Of a stretch of 64,000 nucleotides of DNA, positions 31,394-40,547 are shown one piece after another. How positions within the stretch are numbered: position 1 is the first letter of the stretch; every line of letters begins with the position of its first letter. The DNA lies in the NCBI GenBank assembly GCA_910586625.1, contig CAJUIZ010000003.1, forward strand, positions 1 through 64,000, given 5' to 3'. A program made the position numbers and the translations under genes. This DNA comes from an uncultured Christensenellaceae bacterium (lineage in GTDB: Bacteria; Bacillota; Clostridia; Christensenellales; CAG-314). The notes under the pieces are model-generated. The model did not search any database. It was not told the origin of the DNA and saw only the letters and a program-made list of their open reading frames with translations.

Positions 31394-31486
31394 GGGTAAA
31401 ATGGCTATTTTTACTATAAAAAGGTGTTCTAACGAGGTTAAGCAAACGCACCATTGCTATAGTAGAATTTTAGTTTTACATAACAT

Positions 31487-32086
31487 TTAAAAATACTCAA
31501 TTCTATAAATCGTCTCTTTTATGGTTGGGAATACTACTTCTCTTTCTTCCCCACGAGCTATCCATATCTTTGATGCAAATTTGTTATTATAGAATTCTTG
31601 AAAGCCTTCCAAATCAAACCCCACCATATTAGGTGGGATATTACAATATAATCTTGTCATACACCCATAAAGTTTGCTTTCAATATAAGAAATTTCTTTA
31701 TTTTTACTCCAAGAAACGAAAATATCATTATAGATTGGCTCAATATGCTTTTTCTTTGTTGGACTTGGATAACCCAAATAACGATAAACCTTTCCATGAT
31801 AAACTAAACTACAAACCAAGTCCCGCTCGTCTTGTGTTGGACATATTTTTTCATCTTGTAGCAACGCAATCAAAGAACTTAATGAACGAAAAAAATCCTG
31901 GAAGATTGCCGTTTCAGCACTTGTTTTCTTATTCCCTACATAAGTATTTCCAACCCAATACTCCAAAAAGCTCGCAATACCATCACATAAAATCTCAAAG
32001 AAATCGATCCTAATAATTAACTTCTTCCGCTGCTCTATATAAGCCTTAACGGCGATTGTACACATTTGTAACGTGCTATAATCCAT
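31487..32086 (-). CDS. Hypothetical protein after the UvrD-like helicase
   Basis: 199 aa without a recognised domain. Helical N-terminal half with aromatic clusters (RIDFFEILCDGIASFLEYWVGNTYVG; FQDFFRSLSSLIALLQ) and a mixed C-terminal half. Last gene of the defence run, 27 bp after the helicase gene. The 1394-1486 gap (31394-31486) is non-coding. It may be an accessory of the helicase, but function is not visible. Confidence 0.5.
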   Translation of the reverse strand: MDYSTLQMCTIAVKAYIEQRKKLIIRIDFFEILCDGIASFLEYWVGNTYVGNKKTSAETAIFQDFFRSLSSLIALLQDEKICPTQDERDLVCSLVYHGKVYRYLGYPSPTKKKHIEPIYNDIFVSWSKNKEISYIESKLYGCMTRLYCNIPPNMVGFDLEGFQEFYNNKFASKIWIARGEEREVVFPTIKETIYRIEYF

Positions 32087-32113
32087 ATTTTTTAGCTGAC
32101 CACTCGCTTTTTA

Positions 32114-34894
32114 TTAAAACCCTATTCTACGGGGTCTTCCATTCGAAGGCGGAGAATTGATTTCCTCCGTGTGCTGACAAGTTGGGTAATTCGAGCATCC
32201 ATAGAACTTGCCGAATCTGCCACTGCGCTCAACCATAAAACCACCGCACACACGGCACTTTCTAGGATTTTCAAGAACTGCCGTATCATTGACTGTATAA
32301 TCGCACTGCGGATAGTTGGAACAGCCTAGGAAGTATCTATTCCTTTCCTCGTTCTTACGAACCACAAGCCGACCCGTTTTACACCTAGGGCAATCCACCA
32401 CTGTTGTTATTTTCGAACACTCTCCTATCTCGATAGTTATGTTTGGGTTGTTCTTCAAATCCTCGAAAAAGGCAGAAGGTTTATTGTTATCCGTTAAAAC
32501 TATAAACCGATTCTTTGTTCGAGTCATAGCAACATAGAAAAGCCTACGTTCCTCGCCAAATAAATAATTATCGGCATTACTCAAAACTAGTTCAAGCATA
32601 GGATCATCCGAGATTTTGTTGGGGAAGCCAAGCGTAGAGTTCTGGAAGTTCAGCAATATTACATTGTCCGCTTCCAGTCCCTTTGCCCTATGAACAGTCA
32701 AGAACGATATCGGTGTATTCGGTGATTTCTTGTAAACGTAGCGTTCTGATGCCCTACTCTTGCGCTCATAAAACAAACCGGACGCATCGAGCATTTCCGA
32801 ATCATAAGCGGTTCGTCCAAGCAAAAGAATGGACTGCCCTTCATAGTTGTTTACGAGTTCGGTGATGGCTTTATCCAAAGCTCTAAAGGGATTGTCATCG
32901 TACATCCAAAAAGTGATGGGATGGTTTATGTGCTTGGATGAAACAAGGTTCTTCTGCATTTGGCGCGGATTCATTTGAATAAATGCTCCCGCCACGTTTA
33001 TCAGTTCTTGCGAATTACGATATGTGCGCTCGAGCTTCATTACCGATGCTTTGCCACTGTAATATTTATTGAAGTCGGTAAACAAGGAAATGTCGCTTCC
33101 CGCAAATCGATAAATAGACTGCCAGTCATCACCTACACACAGTAGCTTGGCGTGTGTTTGGTCTAGGATCGCCTTCACCAACTTATACCGAGCAACAGAA
33201 ATATCTTGATATTCGTCTATGATGACATACTTGTACGGCGTAACCTTAAACCCAGTCCGTATAGCTTCTGCTGCCATATTAATCATATCCGAAAAGTCAA
33301 TCATTTGATTTTCTTCAAGATACCTGTCGTAGGCTTCAAGCAAAGGTTTTATAAGCAACACAAACAGCGCAATGCGCCTTTGAAAATACGAGTTCAAATA
33401 CCGTGATTTCTTTACCCTTAATTCATCCAATTCTGCTATGCGATATGCGTTGGATTTGAATAAAGCCAAAAACGTGCCGCAGAGCTTCTTAAACTCTGAA
33501 AAATAAGCATCCGATTGTGTTTTATAGATTGAGTCGAAAACCTCACGATAGTCCACCTCTTTCAGCTTGACTCCGTTTTGTCGCAGCAACGCTTCCAACT
33601 TCTCCAACAGCACACCCTGGCTTGAATAGTACGAATAGGTCTCTAAAAGTTTTGTGCCGTTGGTGCGGTGTTGTTGCTGTTTCCAAGCCATACCTTCGAG
33701 ATACTTCTTCTCCTCTATATCGGAAAGCCACGGGAGCTTGCCGTTTTTATTTACGCCGAAATGCTCAATGTAAATATCGTAGTCCGGCAAATAAAAGTCT
33801 GGTCTGTACACCTTGAAATGCGCATCATCGGTTTGGTAGGGATATTTCGACTCATACTCGTACCGCACTCCGTTAAGGAATAGAAAGTTTGCGATGCTCA
33901 CTTCCTCAAGACTCTTTACTTTCTCACCGCGGAGCGTATGCTTCGACTCACGGCTCTCCGCCACCGAAGAATCGACAAGCTGCGTTCTATCGTACTTGGA
34001 CTTGATGGTTTCAAAGTCCATCCCCTTTTCGTAAGCGTAGGCTTCACCCAGGGAATCGAAGTTGTCCATATTCGCAGGAATATGAAGATAGTACGCAAAA
34101 TACTCAAGAAGCAGTTTGACCGTTTCAGGCTGCTTCAACAGTTCCTTTTCAAAATACTGGTTCACAAACTTTGAAGTATCTTCCAACACATCCAGGCTTT
34201 CGTTCCTAGCCTTTTTTAGCGTGTCCAAGCCGAGCTTATGGAAAGTCGTAGCTGTGATAGGAATACCGTGCCGCTTGGAGATGCGTTCTGTCATTTCCTC
34301 GGCGGATTTCCTTGTAAACGCAATCAGCAGAATTTCGCCAGGTTCGACCTTTTTTACTTCGCAAAGGTATTTGACCTTCCCTGCAATCGTGAGCGTTTTA
34401 CCGCTTCCTGCACCCGCCAGAACTAGCGTATTGTCCTCAGCGGAAACTACTACATCTTGCTGTTGCGAATCTAGGCTTTTACCATCGATATTTGCAAGTA
34501 GAACACTCTGTCTTTTTTTCTCCGAAGCAACAAACTCCGCATTCCATTTTGAAAAGATATTGTTAAGGTTTCCGTATGTTTGCTTGAAACTATTAACAAG
34601 CCGATTGGTATCCGTTCCACCGTAATAGTGCAGTTGTTTGAACTCTTGGTAGGTCGGCTTCCATTCTTCTTGAATTGCCTTTATCTGCGAACCGCAAACA
34701 TATCCCTGGGTTTTCAAACTTTGGATGGCAGCAGAAAAAGTGCCGCAGATGCCTTGGATTCTTTCCAAATGTTCTGTAGCGATAGCAATTTGGAGAGCCT
34801 TCAGCTTCTTGGCTTTCACGGCTCTCCAAATCAATACCGCAATAACAACTAGTGCTACTGCTCCTATTCCTAACCCAATGTAGAGACCTACCAT
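32114..34894 (-). CDS. Membrane-anchored UvrD-family helicase with nuclease insert and topoisomerase-type zinc ribbons
   Basis: 926 aa. N-terminal transmembrane helix (about 3-23). Superfamily 1 motif Walker A AGAGSGKT at 160-167; IIDEYQDIS; the late motif FLTVHRAKGLEADNVILL and VAMTRTKNRF. Between helicase blocks lies VSIANFLFLNGVRYEYESKYP and YRPDFYLPDYDIYIEHFG, a PD-(D/E)XK nuclease-like insertion. The C terminus has two cysteine ribbons (CPRCKTGRL; GCSNYPQC; CRVCGGFM; GCSNYPTC) of the topoisomerase I type. It resembles helicase IV/HelD-like proteins with added parts. Anchoring at the membrane is unusual and suggests action on incoming DNA. Confidence 0.75.
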   Translation of the reverse strand: MVGLYIGLGIGAVALVVIAVLIWRAVKAKKLKALQIAIATEHLERIQGICGTFSAAIQSLKTQGYVCGSQIKAIQEEWKPTYQEFKQLHYYGGTDTNRLVNSFKQTYGNLNNIFSKWNAEFVASEKKRQSVLLANIDGKSLDSQQQDVVVSAEDNTLVLAGAGSGKTLTIAGKVKYLCEVKKVEPGEILLIAFTRKSAEEMTERISKRHGIPITATTFHKLGLDTLKKARNESLDVLEDTSKFVNQYFEKELLKQPETVKLLLEYFAYYLHIPANMDNFDSLGEAYAYEKGMDFETIKSKYDRTQLVDSSVAESRESKHTLRGEKVKSLEEVSIANFLFLNGVRYEYESKYPYQTDDAHFKVYRPDFYLPDYDIYIEHFGVNKNGKLPWLSDIEEKKYLEGMAWKQQQHRTNGTKLLETYSYYSSQGVLLEKLEALLRQNGVKLKEVDYREVFDSIYKTQSDAYFSEFKKLCGTFLALFKSNAYRIAELDELRVKKSRYLNSYFQRRIALFVLLIKPLLEAYDRYLEENQMIDFSDMINMAAEAIRTGFKVTPYKYVIIDEYQDISVARYKLVKAILDQTHAKLLCVGDDWQSIYRFAGSDISLFTDFNKYYSGKASVMKLERTYRNSQELINVAGAFIQMNPRQMQKNLVSSKHINHPITFWMYDDNPFRALDKAITELVNNYEGQSILLLGRTAYDSEMLDASGLFYERKSRASERYVYKKSPNTPISFLTVHRAKGLEADNVILLNFQNSTLGFPNKISDDPMLELVLSNADNYLFGEERRLFYVAMTRTKNRFIVLTDNNKPSAFFEDLKNNPNITIEIGECSKITTVVDCPRCKTGRLVVRKNEERNRYFLGCSNYPQCDYTVNDTAVLENPRKCRVCGGFMVERSGRFGKFYGCSNYPTCQHTEEINSPPSNGRPRRIGF

Positions 34895-34949
34895 TTCCTA
34901 CCTTTGATGCTACTACTATCTAGTGCATCCATCCGTTAAAAATACAACC

Positions 34950-35291
34950 TTATTGATTGATGTGCGATGCAATAATTTCTTTCACTTTTTCTGTATTATC
35001 ATCAAAATACAATTTCGAAGAAGGTTTTCCGTTCACGTTGGAATAAATACGGATTCCCCTTCTGCGCATAAACTTACAGTCCTCTGTATGGGACATAAGT
35101 TCGTAAAGCATCCGTTGAGCATCAGTGCCGTGGTCAACCAAGTAGGCTTGTGGTCTTTTGAACCATATCCCTTTGTTTGTAAACACAGCCTTATAATCAT
35201 ACCAAGAGAATCCCTCCATCGTGGACACAATACACTCAAATTCGATTGTTTCATCGCTTGGAATATTTATGATTATATCCTGTGGTTTCAT
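34950..35291 (-). CDS. Hypothetical protein, possibly PH-like
   Basis: 113 aa from ATG 35291, preferred since AAGGAG lies upstream. Beta-rich start (PQDIIINIPSDETIEFECIVSTMEGFSWYDYKAVFTNKGIWF) and a helix with CKFMRRRG, then KLYFDDNTEKVKEIIASHI. The pattern resembles a PH/GRAM-like barrel but no motif proves it. Located 25 bp after a CD-NTase gene and 55 bp before the helicase gene. Confidence 0.45.
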   Translation of the reverse strand: MKPQDIIINIPSDETIEFECIVSTMEGFSWYDYKAVFTNKGIWFKRPQAYLVDHGTDAQRMLYELMSHTEDCKFMRRRGIRIYSNVNGKPSSKLYFDDNTEKVKEIIASHINQ

Positions 35292-35316
35292 TATTTCTGT
35301 TTCTCCTTGTCTCACT

Positions 35317-36153
35317 TTATTTTATCATATAAGCTAAAACCTTTAATAGGCAGTCATAACTGTTTGTCATATCGACTTTTTGATTGCTCCCAGGAGCAAG
35401 CAAACTGATACCATTCCAACCCTCGAATCTTTTTGCAAAATCATATAAAACCTTTTCATAGGTTCCAGGAATAGATTGAGAATTGGGGGTTGGAGTATCT
35501 ACCCATTGCCATTCACCCATTGCCATATATACAAAACTATCTATTACTATCCCAGATAGATGGTAGCTTGAAAAGAAATTATCTCGTATGTACCTTATAT
35601 GCTTGCATGTATCAAACAATAATCCCTTGGTCGATTGGTTCTTTACCTTCATTGCCTCTTGTTCTGCTTTTGGATTCGTTGACTTCCAATTCCCACCCAT
35701 ATTGCTATCAGGGTAGGTATAAGCGGACTGAAAAAATGAACCCCATCCATACCCCAAAGATACTTGTTTGAATGCAGGCAATATCTCGAACTTCATTCCA
35801 TCGGAAAAATCAATTTTTACAACTTGCCCATCAGCTTTAATATCACTTCTGGGATACGCTTCTTTTAATGCTGACCTCACAGCTTGCAACAGCCTTGATT
35901 GTCCGTTATATGATGAGTATGTATATTTGTTGTATTCTGCTTGGGGAAGGCTGACTAAAATATCTATGTCACTGGTATCTATAGCCGTTCCTCTGCCATA
36001 TGAACCAACATAAAAGCTATTTGACGTGTCATCGTTTGGCGCATTCCAAAATTCACGGTTAATTGCTTTGGTAACCGTATGATATCGCTTTGCAATAAGC
36101 TGCCTAGTTTCAAGCGGGATGACTTCCCCGTGTTTTGTTACAAAATTACTCAT
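35317..36153 (-). CDS. CD-NTase (SMODS) 1 of a CBASS-like unit
   Basis: 278 aa. Nucleotidyltransferase signature GSYGRGT at 50-56 and metal-binding D62 and D64 in TSDIDILVSLP; the third acidic residue is E123 in FEILPAF (usually Asp or Glu). The helical C-terminal half (YLRDNFFSSYHLSGIVIDSFVYMAMGEW) fits OAS/cGAS-like cyclases, which make cyclic oligonucleotide alarms on infection. It is about 38 bp after the SLATT effector gene. Shares GQSxLLQAV and the FSDGM region with the second cyclase, so it is a paralogue. Confidence 0.8.
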   Translation of the reverse strand: MSNFVTKHGEVIPLETRQLIAKRYHTVTKAINREFWNAPNDDTSNSFYVGSYGRGTAIDTSDIDILVSLPQAEYNKYTYSSYNGQSRLLQAVRSALKEAYPRSDIKADGQVVKIDFSDGMKFEILPAFKQVSLGYGWGSFFQSAYTYPDSNMGGNWKSTNPKAEQEAMKVKNQSTKGLLFDTCKHIRYIRDNFFSSYHLSGIVIDSFVYMAMGEWQWVDTPTPNSQSIPGTYEKVLYDFAKRFEGWNGISLLAPGSNQKVDMTNSYDCLLKVLAYMIK

Positions 36154-36191
36154 TCTTATTCCTCGGGAGTGATTTCACAGAATTTCAAGTA

Positions 36192-36764
36192 TTATTTTAT
36201 AAGGGTTGAGCGTAAATGCTCGGGCAATATTTTATTTAATTCTTCCTGTGAAAAAAACTGTTCTTCATTATTTTTTAATGCCTCTTGCGAAAGTTTATAT
36301 GCTTTCGAACTTGTCAACGGCGCAACCGCATAGATTTCTGCAGTCTGTTCGGATAACTCATCCCTTAACTTGACAACCGCTTCGTCTGACAAGTTATCAT
36401 AATCGGTCAAGAGTGATATGTATTTTTCACGGATTTTCCACAGTCTATTTGCAGTACTAATATGTATTAATTCTTGCCCATCAAGGTTGGCAGCTTTTGA
36501 GTAGCTACTTAAAATTACATTTGCAAGAGTAATGCAAGCGGTAACCGCAGATAAAACCGTAGGAGCCCATTGCAATATAATTCCTAACAGTCCACAGGTG
36601 GATACTGCCGATAGAATTATTATCGCAATTTTTATTGCACTTGATTTTGAATGCTTTAAATTGGCATCTTTCAAATTCGCAGTATAAGTATATACTACTT
36701 TTCCATAAGCCTCTTTGACTTGTTGCTTAATTCCTTCTCTATTACATTGGGAATTTTGAGCCAT
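36192..36764 (-). CDS. SLATT-domain membrane effector
   Basis: About 190 aa from ATG 36764, chosen because GGAGG precedes it. Two transmembrane segments (AIKIAIIILSAVSTCGLLGIIL and PTVLSAVTACITLANVILSSY) stand between a coiled N-terminal part and a helical C-terminal part, the layout of SLATT proteins. They are effectors of CBASS-like systems, thought to form membrane pores when a cyclic nucleotide is made. It overlaps the second CD-NTase end by 23 bp, so the pair is tightly coupled, while the first CD-NTase lies after it. Confidence 0.75.
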   Translation of the reverse strand: MAQNSQCNREGIKQQVKEAYGKVVYTYTANLKDANLKHSKSSAIKIAIIILSAVSTCGLLGIILQWAPTVLSAVTACITLANVILSSYSKAANLDGQELIHISTANRLWKIREKYISLLTDYDNLSDEAVVKLRDELSEQTAEIYAVAPLTSSKAYKLSQEALKNNEEQFFSQEELNKILPEHLRSTLIK

Positions 36765-37617
36765 AGTGTTCCCTCCATTTAGTATGACAAGTATAGGGTT
36801 TCCCCTCACCGTCAGCTTTTATTGCCGCAATACATCTTTCATACCCTTCGTTAGCTTCGCGCTTAAATGAATATGCATTTTTAGCGTGCCATCCGCTCCC
36901 AGGCACAACCCAGTAATCCTTATCTGCATTTTCATAAAGATATTTCATAAAATCTCTACTCATCCAATCATAATACAAATACGATTTATCTTTGTATTCG
37001 TAATCACTTATAAATCGATACGCAGCACTATCAATGATTATACCTTTCATGCATACGCCGTTTTTTTGATTCCACTCACGTGCCATTCGGCACAACCGTT
37101 TCAAATTCTTATTACACTTGGCGTTCATTGTATTGAAAGCATTAATCTCTGCTTTTGGATCCATCGATTTCCAACTTCCACCATTGTTGCTATCTGGGTA
37201 CAGATAAGTTCCATCGTTGCATTCAAACGCAGGGACAACCTCAAATCTCATTCCGTCGCTGAATCTTACGACAACAACTTGTCCGTCCCCTCCCACATCT
37301 GTGCTAGAATAGGTTTTTTCTATTGAGCTCTTTACCGCTTGCAATAATGCTGATTGCCCGTTGGTACTATATGCATCGTATTTCCAATATGTACTACTTG
37401 GAAGAACCATAACTAAATCTATATCACTAGTCTTGGTTTCAGTCCCTCTTCCATAAGAACCGGAATAAAAACTATGATTCGTTTCCGACCAACTGTCCCA
37501 AAAGTCAATATTTAACCTTTGTGTTATTCGTTTGCAACGGTTAGATATCGTTTCAACCGTATCGTCATCCATACGAATATTTTTACAAAATTTTTCAAAA
37601 TCTTCTGTAACGCCCAT
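36742..37617 (-). CDS. CD-NTase (SMODS) 2 of a CBASS-like unit
   Basis: 291 aa. GSYGRGT at 53-59, D65 and D67 in TSDIDLVMVLP, and E126 in FEVVPAF form the active-site set. The C terminus (CHTKWREHYGSKFPM) is basic. Its stop overlaps the SLATT start. Two separate cyclases around one effector are uncommon; they may make different signals or be the two halves of a regulated pair. It lies 24 bp after mcrC, so it may be transcribed from the restriction promoter. Confidence 0.8.
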   Translation of the reverse strand: MGVTEDFEKFCKNIRMDDDTVETISNRCKRITQRLNIDFWDSWSETNHSFYSGSYGRGTETKTSDIDLVMVLPSSTYWKYDAYSTNGQSALLQAVKSSIEKTYSSTDVGGDGQVVVVRFSDGMRFEVVPAFECNDGTYLYPDSNNGGSWKSMDPKAEINAFNTMNAKCNKNLKRLCRMAREWNQKNGVCMKGIIIDSAAYRFISDYEYKDKSYLYYDWMSRDFMKYLYENADKDYWVVPGSGWHAKNAYSFKREANEGYERCIAAIKADGEGKPYTCHTKWREHYGSKFPM

Positions 37618-37641
37618 ATTTTTCCTTTATGATACTTATGA

Positions 37642-38715
37642 TTAATTTGCTTTTTCGGCAAATAATAGTAATTCTTTAGAGATATCCCTCCAATCCTGAT
37701 TTAGGTTAATACTTTTAAAGAAAATAAATCCGTGTAGCGTATTCTTATGTCCGTCAATAACGTCGACTACTGTTGGGTACATTAACGCACCTCTTTTAAT
37801 ACCTAAAAAAGGACTATTTGCCATATAAGTAAAAACCTGAGAAATATGGTCACGCCTAAACTTTGGCGCATTACTATGGTGCGATGTAACTAAAGCCTCC
37901 TGATAATATTTCGCATCAATAATCAACTGAATGCCTTTAACTTTATTTTCAATGACAATGTCCGTTCTTAATTCTGGCATAAGCTCCGTAGATTCGTCAT
38001 CTCCCCAAATATCTTCCTCGGTTGATTTTAACCACGTAAATTTTGGCGCATAAACCTTATATTTTGACCTATCCAAATTCATAGCATAAAAGTTTAGTAA
38101 AAACATTTCATAAACTTTTTGCATCTGGTCTTCACGGAAGAAGTCTTTAAAGGTTTCTTTCCCATCCTCCTCGTTGATGGTTGTATTATCGTATAGCATT
38201 ATTGCTATGCATATCAAAAGTTTATATGTGACATTATTTCGATTGTAGGACAGCTTTTTTCGATTTGATTTTGTTGGTGCAGTTTCTGCTATTCCCGCGA
38301 AAAAGACCTTCTGCTTTTTTAAGTCTTTTTTTATAGAAATATCAACATTAGGATGCCGTAATAATGCTGCAATCGTATAATTTAATATTTGGTTAAAAAT
38401 ATCATCCGTAGAGTATTCATCATAATTGCATATTAACATTTTTCTTTGAGCAGAAAGTCTATTGATACTTTCTTGCACATTTACTTTCCCTCTCAAAATG
38501 GACCGTTCTTCTTTCCGCTGTATATATGAGCGATGAAAACCCGACCTTATTAGTTTGCCAATGCCGAATGAAAACACTCGCCCCAAGATATTATACGCAT
38601 CGTCATAATCATCAGTACCAACAAGAATCTCATCCTTGATAGATAATACATTCCACGCATAGCAGAGCATATAGAATAGATTTTTTATGGGTATCGGGTT
38701 CCTTTTCTCACTCAT
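37642..38715 (-). CDS. mcrC: McrC-like nuclease subunit (LlaJI R2-like)
   Basis: 357 aa. N-terminal IPIKNLFYMLCYAWNVL and the C-terminal PD-(D/E)XK nuclease core (MPELRTDIVIENKVKGIQLIIDAKYY, with D, D and K) are typical of McrC. McrC joins McrB rings to cut DNA at two sites. The gene lies 11 bp after mcrB, with two C5-methyltransferases upstream, the order of LlaJI-type systems. In this setting the complex should be a methyl-protected type II-like restriction enzyme rather than a 5mC-dependent one. Confidence 0.85.
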   Translation of the reverse strand: MSEKRNPIPIKNLFYMLCYAWNVLSIKDEILVGTDDYDDAYNILGRVFSFGIGKLIRSGFHRSYIQRKEERSILRGKVNVQESINRLSAQRKMLICNYDEYSTDDIFNQILNYTIAALLRHPNVDISIKKDLKKQKVFFAGIAETAPTKSNRKKLSYNRNNVTYKLLICIAIMLYDNTTINEEDGKETFKDFFREDQMQKVYEMFLLNFYAMNLDRSKYKVYAPKFTWLKSTEEDIWGDDESTELMPELRTDIVIENKVKGIQLIIDAKYYQEALVTSHHSNAPKFRRDHISQVFTYMANSPFLGIKRGALMYPTVVDVIDGHKNTLHGFIFFKSINLNQDWRDISKELLLFAEKAN

Positions 38716-38726
38716 ACTTCCGTGTC

Positions 38727-40547
38727 CTATTTCGTTAGTTCTTTAATACAGTCTTCAGCCTTATCTTTGTCATCCCACCAATACTCATAAAGGAGTGGAG
38801 AAATTTCATACTCAATAATTGCGCTATACCAGTCTTCATCTGTCTGCCCTTCAACGGGAGGAACACAGAAATAGCTATGCCCAACGCAATAACCTTTGCC
38901 TAGACCAGAACTGTTTTCATCTGCTATGTTCTTGTTTAAATCCAAAAAGCGCGTAACAACCTTATCTGCAACTGTAGAACCTATGAAACGCAAAATATGC
39001 GCCTTAAAGGCAGGCTTATCAAAGGCAGGTTCAACATCAAAGAACGAGAAACGTCTTCTTAATGCATAATCCATCATTGCTAGACTTCTATCTGCCGTAT
39101 TCATCATCCCAATAATATAAAGGTTCGCAGGAACACTAAACAGCTCATCTCTATAAGCAAGTTTGATTTTATTATCTTCTCCTCTTTTATCACTCTCAAT
39201 AAGCATCATCAGCTCGCCAAAAATTTTAGACAGGTTTCCGCGGTTGATTTCGTCTATAATAAAGAAGAACTTTTTACTGGGTTCACATTCAGCCTTTTTA
39301 CAAAAATTATAAAAAATACCGTTTTTTAACTCAAACCCATCGTCATTAGGTTTATAACCCATAATAAAATCTTCATAACTATAGTTTTGATGGAACTGCA
39401 CCATTTCTATATACTTATCGTTTTTCTCGCCCAAAATAGAATATGCGAGTTTTTTGGCTAAATAAGTTTTACCGACGCCGGGAGCGCCTTGAAGTATAAT
39501 ATTCTTCTTATAGAATAAGAGCCGTTTCAACTGTTCATATTGCATATCTGTCATAAAGACATCAGCAAGGAACTTTGACTTATCATATGGTTCGGATTCT
39601 TCCCTAGTATCAATATCCTCATCATCTTGATACTGTTCTTCCAAAACCGAATAGTCTTGTGCAACATCCTCAAAAGTAAACCTTAATAATGCTTGTTTAA
39701 TATATCCGTCTTGAGCTTTTACACAATGAACCGTTGTTCTCAACACCCCGTCGCCAAACCATTCTTTAATAGGTTCTATAGGCGTCCAATTCACTCTAAG
39801 ATTCTTTCCATCCATAGGATTTTCGGTTACAACACCAATGGCTTTTATTGCCATAGCACCGACTGTCCTATTGTTATTTTCAAACGGCAGTCCTCTTTTT
39901 TTGGTATATGATGACTTGATAACAATGTTGTCTCCCACTTTAATGGTCTTGACAACTTCAGTATATTTGGTTTGATATCGGTTTTCCCATCTCCCCTCTA
40001 AAATATATTGTTCAGAAAAATCCGCCCATTCACCTTCATCGTTGTTACCTGTGGCACCAACATACCAAGCATAATCTACTCTTGAATTTGGTAAACTATT
40101 ATCCGTATAAGCACCGAGATAATTTTGAATATCCAAAGGTATAGTTTTTAAGAACAGTGGCTGCGCCCATTCCGTAAAAGAGGTTTTTTTGAACACAATC
40201 AACTCCTCAAAACAATAGGTGCTGTTGCCAGAACCATCCGATGTAACGCCAATAATCGCTACATTTTCAAGATTTGCATAAACTCTTGTCAAAACATATT
40301 CAATGAGTTTTTCTCTTTTAACTTCCGGCACACAAACAAAAACAACGATTGGCGCAAAATATCTAAATTGTTCTGAAACCCTATTAGTAATTTGCCGTTG
40401 CTCTTTTACATGCGATATTCTTGCATCGCAGCAAAAATGTTCCTTACACCAGTCTTTAAAGTCATCTCCCTTATTCCTTGCATGCGCATTAGAAGAAATT
40501 AAAGTATCAAGTGTATTTTTGAAAGCATCTATAGTCATTTCAGCCAT
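38727..40547 (-). CDS. mcrB: McrB-like AAA+ GTPase (LlaJI R1-like)
   Basis: About 606 aa from ATG 40547, which has GAGGTG upstream. The N-terminal about 340 residues contain a specificity domain with no clear motif (probably DNA binding). Walker A GAPGVGKTYLAKKLAY lies near residue 350, then FFIIDEINRGNLSKIFGELMMLIE (Walker B and the McrB signature) and MNTADRSLAMMDYALRRRFSFFDVEP (sensor 1 and arginine finger). It forms GTP-driven rings with McrC. It overlaps the first methyltransferase end by 8 bp. Confidence 0.85.
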   Translation of the reverse strand: MAEMTIDAFKNTLDTLISSNAHARNKGDDFKDWCKEHFCCDARISHVKEQRQITNRVSEQFRYFAPIVVFVCVPEVKREKLIEYVLTRVYANLENVAIIGVTSDGSGNSTYCFEELIVFKKTSFTEWAQPLFLKTIPLDIQNYLGAYTDNSLPNSRVDYAWYVGATGNNDEGEWADFSEQYILEGRWENRYQTKYTEVVKTIKVGDNIVIKSSYTKKRGLPFENNNRTVGAMAIKAIGVVTENPMDGKNLRVNWTPIEPIKEWFGDGVLRTTVHCVKAQDGYIKQALLRFTFEDVAQDYSVLEEQYQDDEDIDTREESEPYDKSKFLADVFMTDMQYEQLKRLLFYKKNIILQGAPGVGKTYLAKKLAYSILGEKNDKYIEMVQFHQNYSYEDFIMGYKPNDDGFELKNGIFYNFCKKAECEPSKKFFFIIDEINRGNLSKIFGELMMLIESDKRGEDNKIKLAYRDELFSVPANLYIIGMMNTADRSLAMMDYALRRRFSFFDVEPAFDKPAFKAHILRFIGSTVADKVVTRFLDLNKNIADENSSGLGKGYCVGHSYFCVPPVEGQTDEDWYSAIIEYEISPLLYEYWWDDKDKAEDCIKELTK

